This document shows, one piece after another, positions 1 to 5,170 of a stretch of DNA of 5,170 nucleotides. The DNA lies in NCBI GenBank assembly GCA_002358345.1, contig DEOR01000046.1, positions 1 through 5,170 on the forward strand. The letters are read 5' to 3'. The notes beneath the pieces were generated by a model. That model searched no databases, was not told where the DNA came from, and saw only the letters and a list, made by a program, of their open reading frames with translations. This DNA comes from Proteobacteria bacterium UBA3413. Lineage in GTDB: Bacteria; Pseudomonadota; Gammaproteobacteria; Magnimaribacterales; D2472. The position numbers and the translations under genes were made by a program. Position 1 is the stretch's first letter. Each line of letters starts with the position of its first letter.

Positions 1-1
1 G

Positions 2-826
2 CTAGCTGGCAGTGTGTTTTTTAAATGTATCACCTGTAAGTTTCAAGACTCTAGCCCTAGATAAAATTCTAGGTAAAAATGCAAACTTTGAATTTCCTTT
101 TCCAGGGACAATGTAATGCTTATTTTTGATAAAAGCCTCAAGGGTTTCTTGGGAAACTCTTTCACAGGTGTCTCCCACTTGGCCAGCACCTTTCAATTGA
201 CCAATTCTTTGTTTCAGTGTCTCGGATGATTTTTCGGAAGCAACATGTCTAAAGTTTGAATCTGTTGCCCCTGGACATGATGCCATCACTCGGATATTAC
301 TTTCTGCGTATTCATACCTGAGCGCTTCAGAAAACATTAAAACGTATGCTTTGGTAGACGAGTAAACGCTAGCATATGGAACAGGCAGGAACGAGGCAGA
401 GGACCCAATATTGATGACGCCGCCTTCACCTTTGCTGACCATTGCAGGAATAAATAAATGACAAAGATCGGTTAGGGATGTGATGTTTAATTGAATCATA
501 GAGGCATAATCTTCGCGATCGAACTCCCCAAATTGGCCCCATCGTCCATAACCAGCATTATTAATTAAAATATCTACATGGAGGTTTGAGGCTGTAATTT
601 GTTGATGCAAAGTCTCGGCTGAGCCTGCCAGAGCTAAATCTCCTGGAAAGACATGAGCTTTGCCACCATTTTCATTGATCTGATTAGCCAATGCCTCTAA
701 TTGATCTTGAGATCGGGCGGTTAAGATTAACTCAGCTCCTCGAGCCGCAAGATCATTGGCCATAGCCTCTCCAATACCAGTGGATGCACCTGTCACCAAT
801 ACAGTTTTATTCTTAAATGTGTCCAT
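2..826 (-). CDS. Short-chain dehydrogenase/reductase (SDR), NAD(P)-dependent
   Basis: A complete 274-residue protein of the classical SDR family: a cytosolic Rossmann-fold oxidoreductase expected to interconvert a carbonyl and an alcohol using NAD(P)H. Visible motifs are the cofactor-binding TGASTGIG (residues 12-19), a TAR ending at R38 that favours NADP(H), NNAG (89-92), and the catalytic set N114, S142, Y155 and K159 (YSSTK). The C-terminal half carries the usual PGAT segment (185-188), followed by a basic tail of about 35 residues typical of the DltE/YqjQ-like branch. It is the last of four co-directional genes, beginning 3 bases after the aldo/keto reductase stop. The ATG at 824-826 is fixed by a perfect Shine-Dalgarno sequence 8 bases upstream. 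The TAG stop is at 2-4, so no terminator is visible in the window. The family is certain; the substrate cannot be read from sequence, and an aldehyde or ketone is inferred from the neighbours. Confidence 0.95.
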   Translation of the reverse strand: MDTFKNKTVLVTGASTGIGEAMANDLAARGAELILTARSQDQLEALANQINENGGKAHVFPGDLALAGSAETLHQQITASNLHVDILINNAGYGRWGQFGEFDREDYASMIQLNITSLTDLCHLFIPAMVSKGEGGVINIGSSASFLPVPYASVYSSTKAYVLMFSEALRYEYAESNIRVMASCPGATDSNFRHVASEKSSETLKQRIGQLKGAGQVGDTCERVSQETLEAFIKNKHYIVPGKGNSKFAFLPRILSRARVLKLTGDTFKKHTAS

Positions 827-829
827 TTA

Positions 830-1816
830 TCAACCCTCCTTAATACAGTTTTCAATCTGTTGAATTTCAACCTTAGATAAAATGCCTTGCGACTCTGCTT
901 CAAGGCACTCAAGTAACTCTTTTCTATTTTTAACACCTAAAATAACAGATGCAACATCTTGGATACTGAGTGCGTAGCGATGAGCTAAGCTGGCAGGAGA
1001 TACATGCCAATCATTGGCTAAGTTCCTGAAAGGTTTGGCTAGTTCAAAGTCTTCAAAATCTCTCTTATCAAACCCAGAGGCATGAGGCTTTCTATCCATC
1101 GAGGAGGTCAATGCACCTGCTTGAACTGCTCTGATTGCTAAGATAGGAATATTATGATTTTGACATGCAGATAAGACTGAGTTTGGATCAAAATTTTCTG
1201 AAACATAGCCTATAGCTCCAGCTGAATTTAAAAGATTAACCACGCACTGAACTGCGCTAGGGGGCTTATCATGAGCAAGCGCTTGCTTAATTGCCTCTTC
1301 TTGTCCAAGACCGCCGATGCCCCAATGATCAATCTTGCCCTCTTGCTGCAATCTCTCAAAAGCAGGAATCACAGAATTAAAAAAACAACTTAAGGTTGTG
1401 GTGCTCTTAGCTCTCAATTCATCAAACTGAAAAAGTTTGCAGTCATCTTCAATGAGTTGCGAGTGAAGTAAAAATAAATTTACTTTCTCCAATCCCATGT
1501 TCTCTAAGCTCTTTGAGAGTGATGCGTTTAATTTATCATAGACTTGATCATCAGGTAGAGTCCCTAGCTGACATTTGGTAGTAAAGAACAGGTCATCTTT
1601 CTGCTTGCCTTGCAAAGACTCTCCCAGGACTCTTTCAGCCTCTCCTCTGCCATACATGGGAGCAACATCAAAGTGATTAATGCCATGCTCTAAAGCAGCA
1701 TGAACTGTTTTAATGGACTCTTCTCTCGTTGTTTCCCCCCAAACCTGACCAATGCCTCCCCCACCAAGAGTTAAAGCACTAACCTTAGAAAAAGGCTGAA
1801 AATCTTTAAAATGCAT
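830..1816 (-). CDS. Aldo/keto reductase
   Basis: A 328-residue protein of the aldo/keto reductase superfamily: a cytosolic (beta/alpha)8 barrel that reduces aldehydes or ketones, or oxidises sugars, with NADP(H). The catalytic tetrad is intact: D50 and Y55 (in FDVAPMYGRG), K81 (TTK) and H118 (LFLLH). The segment around GKIDHWGIGGLG (160-171) and the C-terminal VILGVKNRKEL (291-301), which forms part of the cofactor-phosphate pocket, are family hallmarks. Its length is normal. It resembles the bacterial group that includes pyridoxal and aldose dehydrogenase-like AKRs, but the substrate is not determinable. The ATG lies 2 bases after the MerR stop, with only a weak Shine-Dalgarno (GAGATG, 11 bases upstream), so translation probably depends on coupling to the regulator gene. 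Co-transcription with a second reductase and an AdhR-like regulator suggests carbonyl detoxification; this is inference. Confidence 0.94.
   Translation of the reverse strand: MHFKDFQPFSKVSALTLGGGGIGQVWGETTREESIKTVHAALEHGINHFDVAPMYGRGEAERVLGESLQGKQKDDLFFTTKCQLGTLPDDQVYDKLNASLSKSLENMGLEKVNLFLLHSQLIEDDCKLFQFDELRAKSTTTLSCFFNSVIPAFERLQQEGKIDHWGIGGLGQEEAIKQALAHDKPPSAVQCVVNLLNSAGAIGYVSENFDPNSVLSACQNHNIPILAIRAVQAGALTSSMDRKPHASGFDKRDFEDFELAKPFRNLANDWHVSPASLAHRYALSIQDVASVILGVKNRKELLECLEAESQGILSKVEIQQIENCIKEG
835..842 (-). promoter_or_regulatory. Perfect Shine-Dalgarno of the SDR gene
   Basis: On the minus strand TAAGGAGG, a full 8-base match to the 16S rRNA 3' end, lies 8 bases before the SDR ATG. It is built from the last sense codons of the aldo/keto reductase (ATT AAG GAG GGT TGA). 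It is by far the strongest ribosome binding site of the operon, so the last gene may be translated more strongly than the one before it. Confidence 0.85.
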
Positions 1817-1818
1817 TC

Positions 1819-2169
1819 TTAGATTTTCATCTCAATTTTTGCTTCAACTATTTTTAAATATTTCTTTTGGATTTTGATCTCCAGCAATATTTTTTCTCTG
1901 TGAGCCTCAAGCATTGCATTTCTTTCCTGAAACTTTTGCTTGCCTTGCGCATATAAGTTTCCATATTCTTTAATTTGTTTTAAAGACATCCCTGTTCCCT
2001 TGAGACATTTTATAAACCCAATTCTCTGAATATCATCTTCTTGATAATTTCTTCTTCCGCCAGAATCTTTTTTAACATTGGGAAGTAAGCCCTCTTTTTC
2101 ATAATAACGCAGTGTGTGTGGAGTCAGAGCCACTTCTTCAGATGCTTGTGAAATTGTGTATAAGCTCAT
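1819..2169 (-). CDS. MerR-family regulator, AdhR/NmlR-like
   Basis: A 116-residue transcription factor. The winged helix-turn-helix occupies residues 2-70, with helix 1 (YTISQASEEV), the signature TPHTLRYYEKEGLLP (16-30) and the wing GRRNY (38-42). A coiled-coil dimerisation helix follows at about 75-113. No C-terminal ligand-binding domain or metal-binding cysteine pair exists. The single cysteine, C55 in FIKCLKGTGMS, lies where the AdhR/NmlR subfamily carries the conserved cysteine (C52 in Bacillus AdhR, about C54 in NmlR) that senses aldehydes or other electrophiles. This points to thiol-based activation of the operon by distorting a 19-bp-spacer promoter, which is found upstream at 2683-2713. 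It is the second gene of the operon, 1 base after the membrane-protein stop and 2 bases before the reductase, so it probably controls its own synthesis. The ATG is supported by AAAGGAA 8 bases upstream. The family is certain; the inducer is inferred. Confidence 0.95.
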   Translation of the reverse strand: MSLYTISQASEEVALTPHTLRYYEKEGLLPNVKKDSGGRRNYQEDDIQRIGFIKCLKGTGMSLKQIKEYGNLYAQGKQKFQERNAMLEAHREKILLEIKIQKKYLKIVEAKIEMKI

Positions 2170-2170
2170 T

Positions 2171-2653
2171 TCAAGAATTCCTTTTAATCCAAACCATTTG
2201 CAAAACTAATACAACCAAATAAATTGAAAGAAAAGCAGCATAAAAACTCATTAAAAGAGGATCAGTTAAAGTTGTAATAATAGGATCGTCCACTGGTAAG
2301 CGTCGCAAACCATCGGTAATTGCTGGAATAGAATGAAAAAGGAAAAGAGAGGTATAACAGATTGCTTGAAAATAAGGTGTTAACCATCCAAATAACAATC
2401 CTTGCTCATTAATTCTTCCAACTATCAAGGCTAATAAAGTTAAAACAGCCAACATATGCCCCACTCCAAATCCACCTTGCTTATATAAGGTTAAGGCGGT
2501 CAATGCGGCAATTAAAGTACAGGTTAAAAAAATTTTTGCAGAAGTATTTTTTGAGCTAATAACTTTATATCTAATTAAAGAATATAAACCACTTAACAAA
2601 GCAATAATTCCCATGACGGTATGAAACCATCCATAAAGTGACATCTCTGGCAT
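2171..2653 (-). CDS. Multi-pass membrane protein of unknown function
   Basis: A 160-residue, highly hydrophobic inner-membrane protein that I do not recognise. About five transmembrane helices are visible at residues 8-28, 40-57, 63-80, 88-107 and 134-155, with a basic C-terminal tail (WIKRNS). Three histidines sit in or at the edge of helices: H11 (WFHTVMG), H66 (GVGHML) and H107 (FLFHSIP). The first two, each near a glycine, could be cofactor or metal ligands, though nothing proves it. An acidic, proline-containing loop (GLRRLPVDDP, 115-124) joins the last two helices. It is the first gene after the MerR-type promoter and ends 1 base before the regulator start, so it is almost certainly co-induced with the two reductases. 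The ATG at 2651-2653 is supported by GGGAG 6 bases upstream; M4 is a weaker alternative. Its pattern of small membrane-embedded His/Gly motifs is loosely like DUF2306-type proteins, but this is only a resemblance. Confidence 0.85.
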   Translation of the reverse strand: MPEMSLYGWFHTVMGIIALLSGLYSLIRYKVISSKNTSAKIFLTCTLIAALTALTLYKQGGFGVGHMLAVLTLLALIVGRINEQGLLFGWLTPYFQAICYTSLFLFHSIPAITDGLRRLPVDDPIITTLTDPLLMSFYAAFLSIYLVVLVLQMVWIKRNS

Positions 2654-2682
2654 TTTTTTCTCCCAAAATAAATTACTGAGTT

Positions 2683-2713
2683 AGTCTAACAGTTATAGCT
2701 AACTCTAAGTCAA
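2683..2713 (-). promoter_or_regulatory. MerR-type promoter with 19-bp spacer for the four-gene operon
   Basis: On the minus strand, a -35 box TTGACT (2708-2713) and a -10 box TAGACT (2683-2688) are separated by exactly 19 bp, the over-long spacing that MerR-family activators correct by twisting the DNA. Transcription should begin near 2676, giving a leader of about 20-25 bases that carries the GGGAG ribosome binding site of the membrane-protein gene. The arrangement sits directly upstream of an operon that encodes a MerR regulator, so autoregulation is the simplest reading. The match is by eye; the transcription start is inferred. Confidence 0.8.
2691..2710 (-). promoter_or_regulatory. Probable AdhR-like operator (imperfect 7-4-7 dyad)
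   Basis: On the minus strand ACTTAGAG-TTAG-CTATAACT forms an inverted repeat with 6 of 8 outer pairs matching. It overlaps the last two bases of the -35 box and lies on the same face as MerR-family operators such as that of CueR. The left half, CTTAGAG, is one base from the CTTAAAG half-site that I recall for Bacillus AdhR (CTTAAAG-N4-CTTTAAG). A shorter perfect dyad, AGTTA-GCTA-TAACT, lies within the same stretch, slightly nearer to the -10. Confidence 0.65.
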
Positions 2714-2827
2714 GGTCTAAACTAATGACGCTTTAGTAAGAACCAGATGGATCTTTTTGTAATGGAATGTATGGCCTTTTTCACTATAAAAATTAGCATG
2801 TCCCAAAGAACATTAAAAGTATTAACA

Positions 2828-2833
2828 TATAAT
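2828..2833 (+). promoter_or_regulatory. Candidate -10 box for the DJ-1/PfpI gene
   Basis: A perfect TATAAT stands 49 bases before the ATG at 2883, which would give a leader of about 40 bases. No good -35 hexamer is found 16-19 bp upstream (the stretch reads as AAAGAA-like), so if it is a promoter it is weak or depends on an activator. In such AT-rich DNA a chance match is possible. Confidence 0.35.
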
Positions 2834-2882
2834 ATGACATTAGTTTATTGTGACTAGAATTCAAAATTTATTACTAATACAA

Positions 2883-3740
2883 ATGAAAAATAAAAAACTA
2901 ATTACTACCTTTGCTGTATTAATCTCCCTAGTCGGAGTGTTTCTATTATCCCTGCCTACTATTTTGCACAAAAGTGGGTTGCATCCAGAGTATATGGGCT
3001 CATCAGTAAACTTACCGGGTAAACGTGCATTAGTTATTACTACAAGCCATGCAGTCCTATCAAAGCCAGGTGAAACCCAAGGAAAGCCTACCGGTGTTTT
3101 TGGATCAGAGATGACTCATCCTTATTACACTTTTTTAGATGGCGGCATGGAAGTTGATATAGCCAGCATCCAGGGTGGAGAGCTTCCAATAGATCCTGAA
3201 AGCTTTTTTTTTATGGTTAAGACACCGGAGGATGAGCGTTATCTCAATGATCCAATTGCACAAGCTAAGGTAAAAAACTCTATTTCAATTGAAGCAGTTG
3301 ATGTAAATCAGTACGACATCATATTTCTCTCAGGCGGCTGGGGTGCTGCATACGATTTAGCGCAATCACCAGCATTGGCCATCAAGGTTAGCGAGTCCTA
3401 TTATAGTGATAAAGAGCCAATTATCGGCGGTGTTTGTCATGGTGTACTTGGACTGGTTAATGCCCGAAATAATGAGGGAAATTTATTAATTGCTGGACGC
3501 CGAATGACAGGCGTGACTGATAAGCAGATAAGTGAGCTCGGCATTGAATTTACGCCTAAGCATCCAGAGACAGAACTGCGCAAAGCTGGCGTTACCTTTG
3601 AGAGTAAAACAGCTTTTCTAGATATATTTGCTACTCATGTAACAGTTGATGATCAGCAGCGTTTTGTAACTGGACAGAACCAAAACTCAGGACTGGAAAT
3701 GGCACACACTATGATGGAAATCCTGGATAAGCGGAATTAG
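2883..3740 (+). CDS. DJ-1/PfpI (Hsp31-like) protein with N-terminal membrane anchor or signal
   Basis: A 285-residue protein of the DJ-1/PfpI superfamily (class I glutamine amidotransferase fold). The nucleophile elbow GGVCHG places the catalytic cysteine at C185 with H186 next to it. The partner glutamate is E76 in FGSEMTHPY, followed by the Hsp31-type block (GGMEVDIAS, GGELPIDPES) and a TGVTD segment at 209-213. Hsp31-like members act as glutathione-independent glyoxalases, chaperones or deglycases; which applies here is unknown. Unusually, it begins with KNKK and a hydrophobic stretch (residues about 6-26) with no lipobox, so the catalytic domain is probably periplasmic, anchored or secreted. 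I chose the ATG at 2883 because it gives a standard signal (basic residues, then hydrophobic core). An in-frame GTG at 2850 would add 11 residues; neither start has a clear Shine-Dalgarno. It is divergent from the reductase operon, which suggests a shared role in carbonyl stress. Confidence 0.9.
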   Translation: MKNKKLITTFAVLISLVGVFLLSLPTILHKSGLHPEYMGSSVNLPGKRALVITTSHAVLSKPGETQGKPTGVFGSEMTHPYYTFLDGGMEVDIASIQGGELPIDPESFFFMVKTPEDERYLNDPIAQAKVKNSISIEAVDVNQYDIIFLSGGWGAAYDLAQSPALAIKVSESYYSDKEPIIGGVCHGVLGLVNARNNEGNLLIAGRRMTGVTDKQISELGIEFTPKHPETELRKAGVTFESKTAFLDIFATHVTVDDQQRFVTGQNQNSGLEMAHTMMEILDKRN

Positions 3741-3819
3741 AATTTTTTGAGTTATTTGCATCTGAGCATGATGCAATAAGTAATGCAAACACTGCTAACA
3801 AATTATTTTTAGTTTTTAT
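3709..3819 (-). pseudogene. Remnant of a lipoprotein gene (signal peptide only)
   Basis: On the minus strand, reading from 3819, the frame gives (I/M)KTKNNLLAVFALLIASC, then SDANNSKNSNSAYPGFPS and TAG. This is a model lipoprotein signal: basic n-region (K2, K4), hydrophobic core (7-15), lipobox I-A-S-C with the cysteine at 18, serine at +2 (outer-membrane sorting), and a Ser/Asn-rich linker. The first codon is ATA where ATG is expected, and AGAGAG lies 6 bases upstream, at good spacing, inside the end of the DsbA-like gene. No ATG or GTG start lies in frame upstream of the hydrophobic core; TTG at 3801 would remove the basic n-region. The frame ends after 36 codons, and its last 10 codons plus the stop run antisense inside the DJ-1 gene. 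I infer a gene that lost both its start codon and its body, once co-transcribed with the DsbA-like gene. The alternatives are non-ATG initiation or a chance reading frame. Confidence 0.55.
3752..3779. repeat. Inverted repeat between convergent genes
   Basis: TTGCATC (3756-3762) pairs perfectly with GATGCAA (3770-3776) around a 7-base loop, and three more A-T pairs extend the stem past one bulged T. It lies just after the DJ-1 stop, in the convergent gap, so it could slow transcription from either side. No T run follows the stem on either strand, so it is not a canonical intrinsic terminator. The same bases encode the lipobox region of the lipoprotein remnant, which may be the real reason for them. 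Confidence 0.35.
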
Positions 3820-3821
3820 AA

Positions 3822-5168
3822 TTAACTCTCTAAACGTTTAAATATCTCTTCTTTCAAAAGCCACATTCTATCCTGTCCCCAAACGTAAAAAGGATTGCCT
3901 CCATCTTCATCAGTAATTTTAAAACTAGGAACTCCCCAACAATTTCCACTATACATATCCTCTACATTATCATTTAAAACTGTTTTCCAATATTTGGTAT
4001 TTAAATCTTTTTTGATGATTGACCAATCTAGTTCAAGCTCAGTAACCAAGTTTTCTAAAAATTTTTCATCGCCTATGTTTATTCCATCTTGAAAAGACGC
4101 TTTTAACAAGCCTTCGATATACTCAAACCCCTTTCCAGCCTCATTAATGACTGGAAAGACTGAGAGAGACTTCCGAGTGGGTTTTCCAATGGGGGAATAG
4201 ATAGATTTCATTTCATGACCATGCTTACGTCCCTCTCTAGCAGCATCAGAGATAATATATTTAGCTTTATAACTTGGGATAGTCATCATACGCATCAGCA
4301 TTGGCAAAACAGGCTTCGTAATAAGATGTACAGGATAATCTTCTCTGATTTGTCGAACTCTCTTAGTGCTAACAAAAGTATATGGGCTATTTAAAGATGG
4401 GTAGTAATACAAATTTACTTTTCTATCTAACTTTAGTTGTCTTGGAGCTTTTAATTCTGGCGCGCATACATAATTACTGGCTTGAGGATGTTTTACTCCT
4501 AACTCAACCAGTCTTTTCTCTAAATAAGGCAAGCGATCCACGCCCCAATACAATTCTTTCTCGTAATAAAATGCAGATCCAAAATAATAGCCTTTCGCAT
4601 GTCTAGTTTCATTGCCCAGCTTTAAATTCTCTTTTACCTCAGCCTTAGTTGCATAATAAGTAGAGGATAATTCATTGAGCGCAGCAGCATCTCCACTCCA
4701 TAGAGCGCAACTTACTTGTATAGCTATCTCACCAAAATCTTCGGCATTTACTGAGGTTAAAATTGAGTTAGCTATTTCTACTATATCTTTTGCAGGATAT
4801 TCATCAGTCGTAAAATCAATGTTGTAAAAAGGTGCGATACGTTTTACATCTTGCAAACAATAAGTGTTATATAAGCTAGGTTCATGGACAGCTTCAAGAT
4901 CTTCATTTCCAACCAAAATTGGTGTAAGAATAATATTAAAGGAAGATTTTAATTTTTCAATATAGTGGATTGTGAGATGAGAGTATGGATCATCAACCTT
5001 ATGAAAATATAATACCTCATGAGGTCTATTCTCATCTTGTCTTGCAGCTTCAGCTTTTTTACGAACATCTTTTAAAATTTTATAACTAGAAAAAGTATTC
5101 ATAACTTGATTTCTAATTTTGGCGATCATCGTTCGCCTACTCATAAAGTTTCTAAAAGCTTTCAACAT
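3822..5168 (-). CDS. Tandem DsbA-like / HCCA-isomerase-type thioredoxin-fold protein
   Basis: A 448-residue protein with two DsbA-like domains of the 2-hydroxychromene-2-carboxylate isomerase / GST-kappa type. Domain 1 is at about 50-220 and ends in YWGVDRLPYLEKRL. Domain 2 is at about 250-448, with SPYT at 261-264, WGVPSF at 411-416 and WGQDRMWLL at 430-438. Domain 2 keeps the features of an active isomerase-type site: S261 where HCCA isomerase has its glutathione-contacting serine, and the cis-proline P414. Domain 1 has DPYS at 60-63 in place of SPY and GSA (197-199) where GVP is expected, so it lacks the cis-proline. No CXXC exists, so dithiol oxidase activity is unlikely; a glutathione-dependent isomerase or transferase is more plausible. 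The first 48 residues are a basic extension with no clear signal peptide. The ATG at 5166-5168 is near the window edge, so a start further upstream cannot be excluded; M9 and M14 are alternatives. The substrate is unknown. Confidence 0.85.
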   Translation of the reverse strand: MLKAFRNFMSRRTMIAKIRNQVMNTFSSYKILKDVRKKAEAARQDENRPHEVLYFHKVDDPYSHLTIHYIEKLKSSFNIILTPILVGNEDLEAVHEPSLYNTYCLQDVKRIAPFYNIDFTTDEYPAKDIVEIANSILTSVNAEDFGEIAIQVSCALWSGDAAALNELSSTYYATKAEVKENLKLGNETRHAKGYYFGSAFYYEKELYWGVDRLPYLEKRLVELGVKHPQASNYVCAPELKAPRQLKLDRKVNLYYYPSLNSPYTFVSTKRVRQIREDYPVHLITKPVLPMLMRMMTIPSYKAKYIISDAAREGRKHGHEMKSIYSPIGKPTRKSLSVFPVINEAGKGFEYIEGLLKASFQDGINIGDEKFLENLVTELELDWSIIKKDLNTKYWKTVLNDNVEDMYSGNCWGVPSFKITDEDGGNPFYVWGQDRMWLLKEEIFKRLES

Positions 5169-5170
5169 AT

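Larger units (their letters stand above)
2654..2882. other. Divergent intergenic region
   Basis: About 230 bp of AT-rich DNA lie between the divergent starts at 2653 and 2883. The left third holds the MerR promoter and operator. The rest shows a candidate plus-strand -10 and a spaced 10-bp inverted repeat (2718-2727 with 2838-2847). I see no RNA gene, riboswitch or convincing small gene here. Confidence 0.6.

Noticed and set aside
2758..2790. TTGTAA and TATAAA as a plus-strand promoter
   Set aside because: The spacing is 21 bp, too long even for a MerR-type promoter, and the elements match the consensus only partly.
2762..2857. A 31-codon plus-strand reading frame in the divergent region
   Set aside because: No Shine-Dalgarno, no recognisable domain or signal, and it covers the candidate promoter of the DJ-1 gene.
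2850..2882. In-frame GTG at 2850 as the start of the DJ-1/PfpI gene
   Set aside because: It adds 11 residues ahead of a typical basic-then-hydrophobic signal beginning at the ATG at 2883 and has no ribosome binding site; it follows an in-frame stop closely, so its openness carries little weight.
3752..3789. The TTGCATC/GATGCAA stem-loop as an intrinsic terminator
   Set aside because: There is no T run after the stem on either strand and the stem is short and AT-rich; the same bases are explained by the lipoprotein remnant, and TTTGCAT can also pair with ATGCAAA at 3783-3789.
3895..4092. Plus-strand 65-codon open frame inside the DsbA-like gene
   Set aside because: Antisense to a well-supported coding region, with a Ser/Phe-rich composition as expected of a shadow frame and no motif.
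4382..4606. Plus-strand 74-codon open frame inside the DsbA-like gene, hydrophobic at its start
   Set aside because: Antisense to conserved parts of the DsbA-like protein, including the end of domain 1; the hydrophobic look comes from the complement of Lys/Glu-rich codons.
1..5170. CRISPR arrays, insertion sequences, tRNA or rRNA genes
   Set aside because: No spaced direct repeats, transposase motifs, terminal inverted repeats with target duplications, or tRNA-like cloverleaf sequences were seen on either strand.

Overview
The window is AT-rich, densely packed bacterial DNA. The protein families and the outer-membrane-type lipoprotein signal suggest a Gram-negative, probably a low-GC and possibly marine gammaproteobacterium. 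No rRNA or other marker gene is present, so this placement is tentative.

Layout: (1) Positions 2-2653 on the minus strand are a tight four-gene operon. In transcription order it encodes a five-helix membrane protein of unknown function, a MerR-family regulator of the AdhR/NmlR type, an aldo/keto reductase and a short-chain dehydrogenase/reductase. The genes are 1-3 bases apart. The operon is preceded by a textbook MerR promoter, with TTGACT and TAGACT separated by 19 bp and an imperfect 7-4-7 dyad in the usual place. (2) A divergent intergenic region of about 230 bp (2654-2882) separates it from a plus-strand gene (2883-3740) for a DJ-1/PfpI (Hsp31-like) protein carrying an N-terminal membrane anchor or signal peptide. 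(3) Between that gene and its convergent neighbour lies the start of a lipoprotein gene on the minus strand, apparently broken: its start codon reads ATA and the frame stops after 36 codons inside the 3' end of the DJ-1 gene. (4) Positions 3822-5168 on the minus strand encode a 448-residue protein made of two DsbA-like/HCCA-isomerase-type thioredoxin-fold domains.

How the genes may work together: the regulator keeps the cysteine (C55) that lies where the electrophile-sensing cysteine of the AdhR/NmlR subfamily does. It sits with two NAD(P)H-dependent carbonyl reductases and opposite a DJ-1-family gene. This combination recalls the Bacillus subtilis AdhR regulon (an alcohol dehydrogenase plus the DJ-1 protein YraA) and suggests a reactive-aldehyde response module. 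The membrane protein as first gene and the exported DJ-1 homologue are the less familiar parts. The DsbA-like gene and the lipoprotein remnant probably belonged to a separate operon entering from beyond the right edge.
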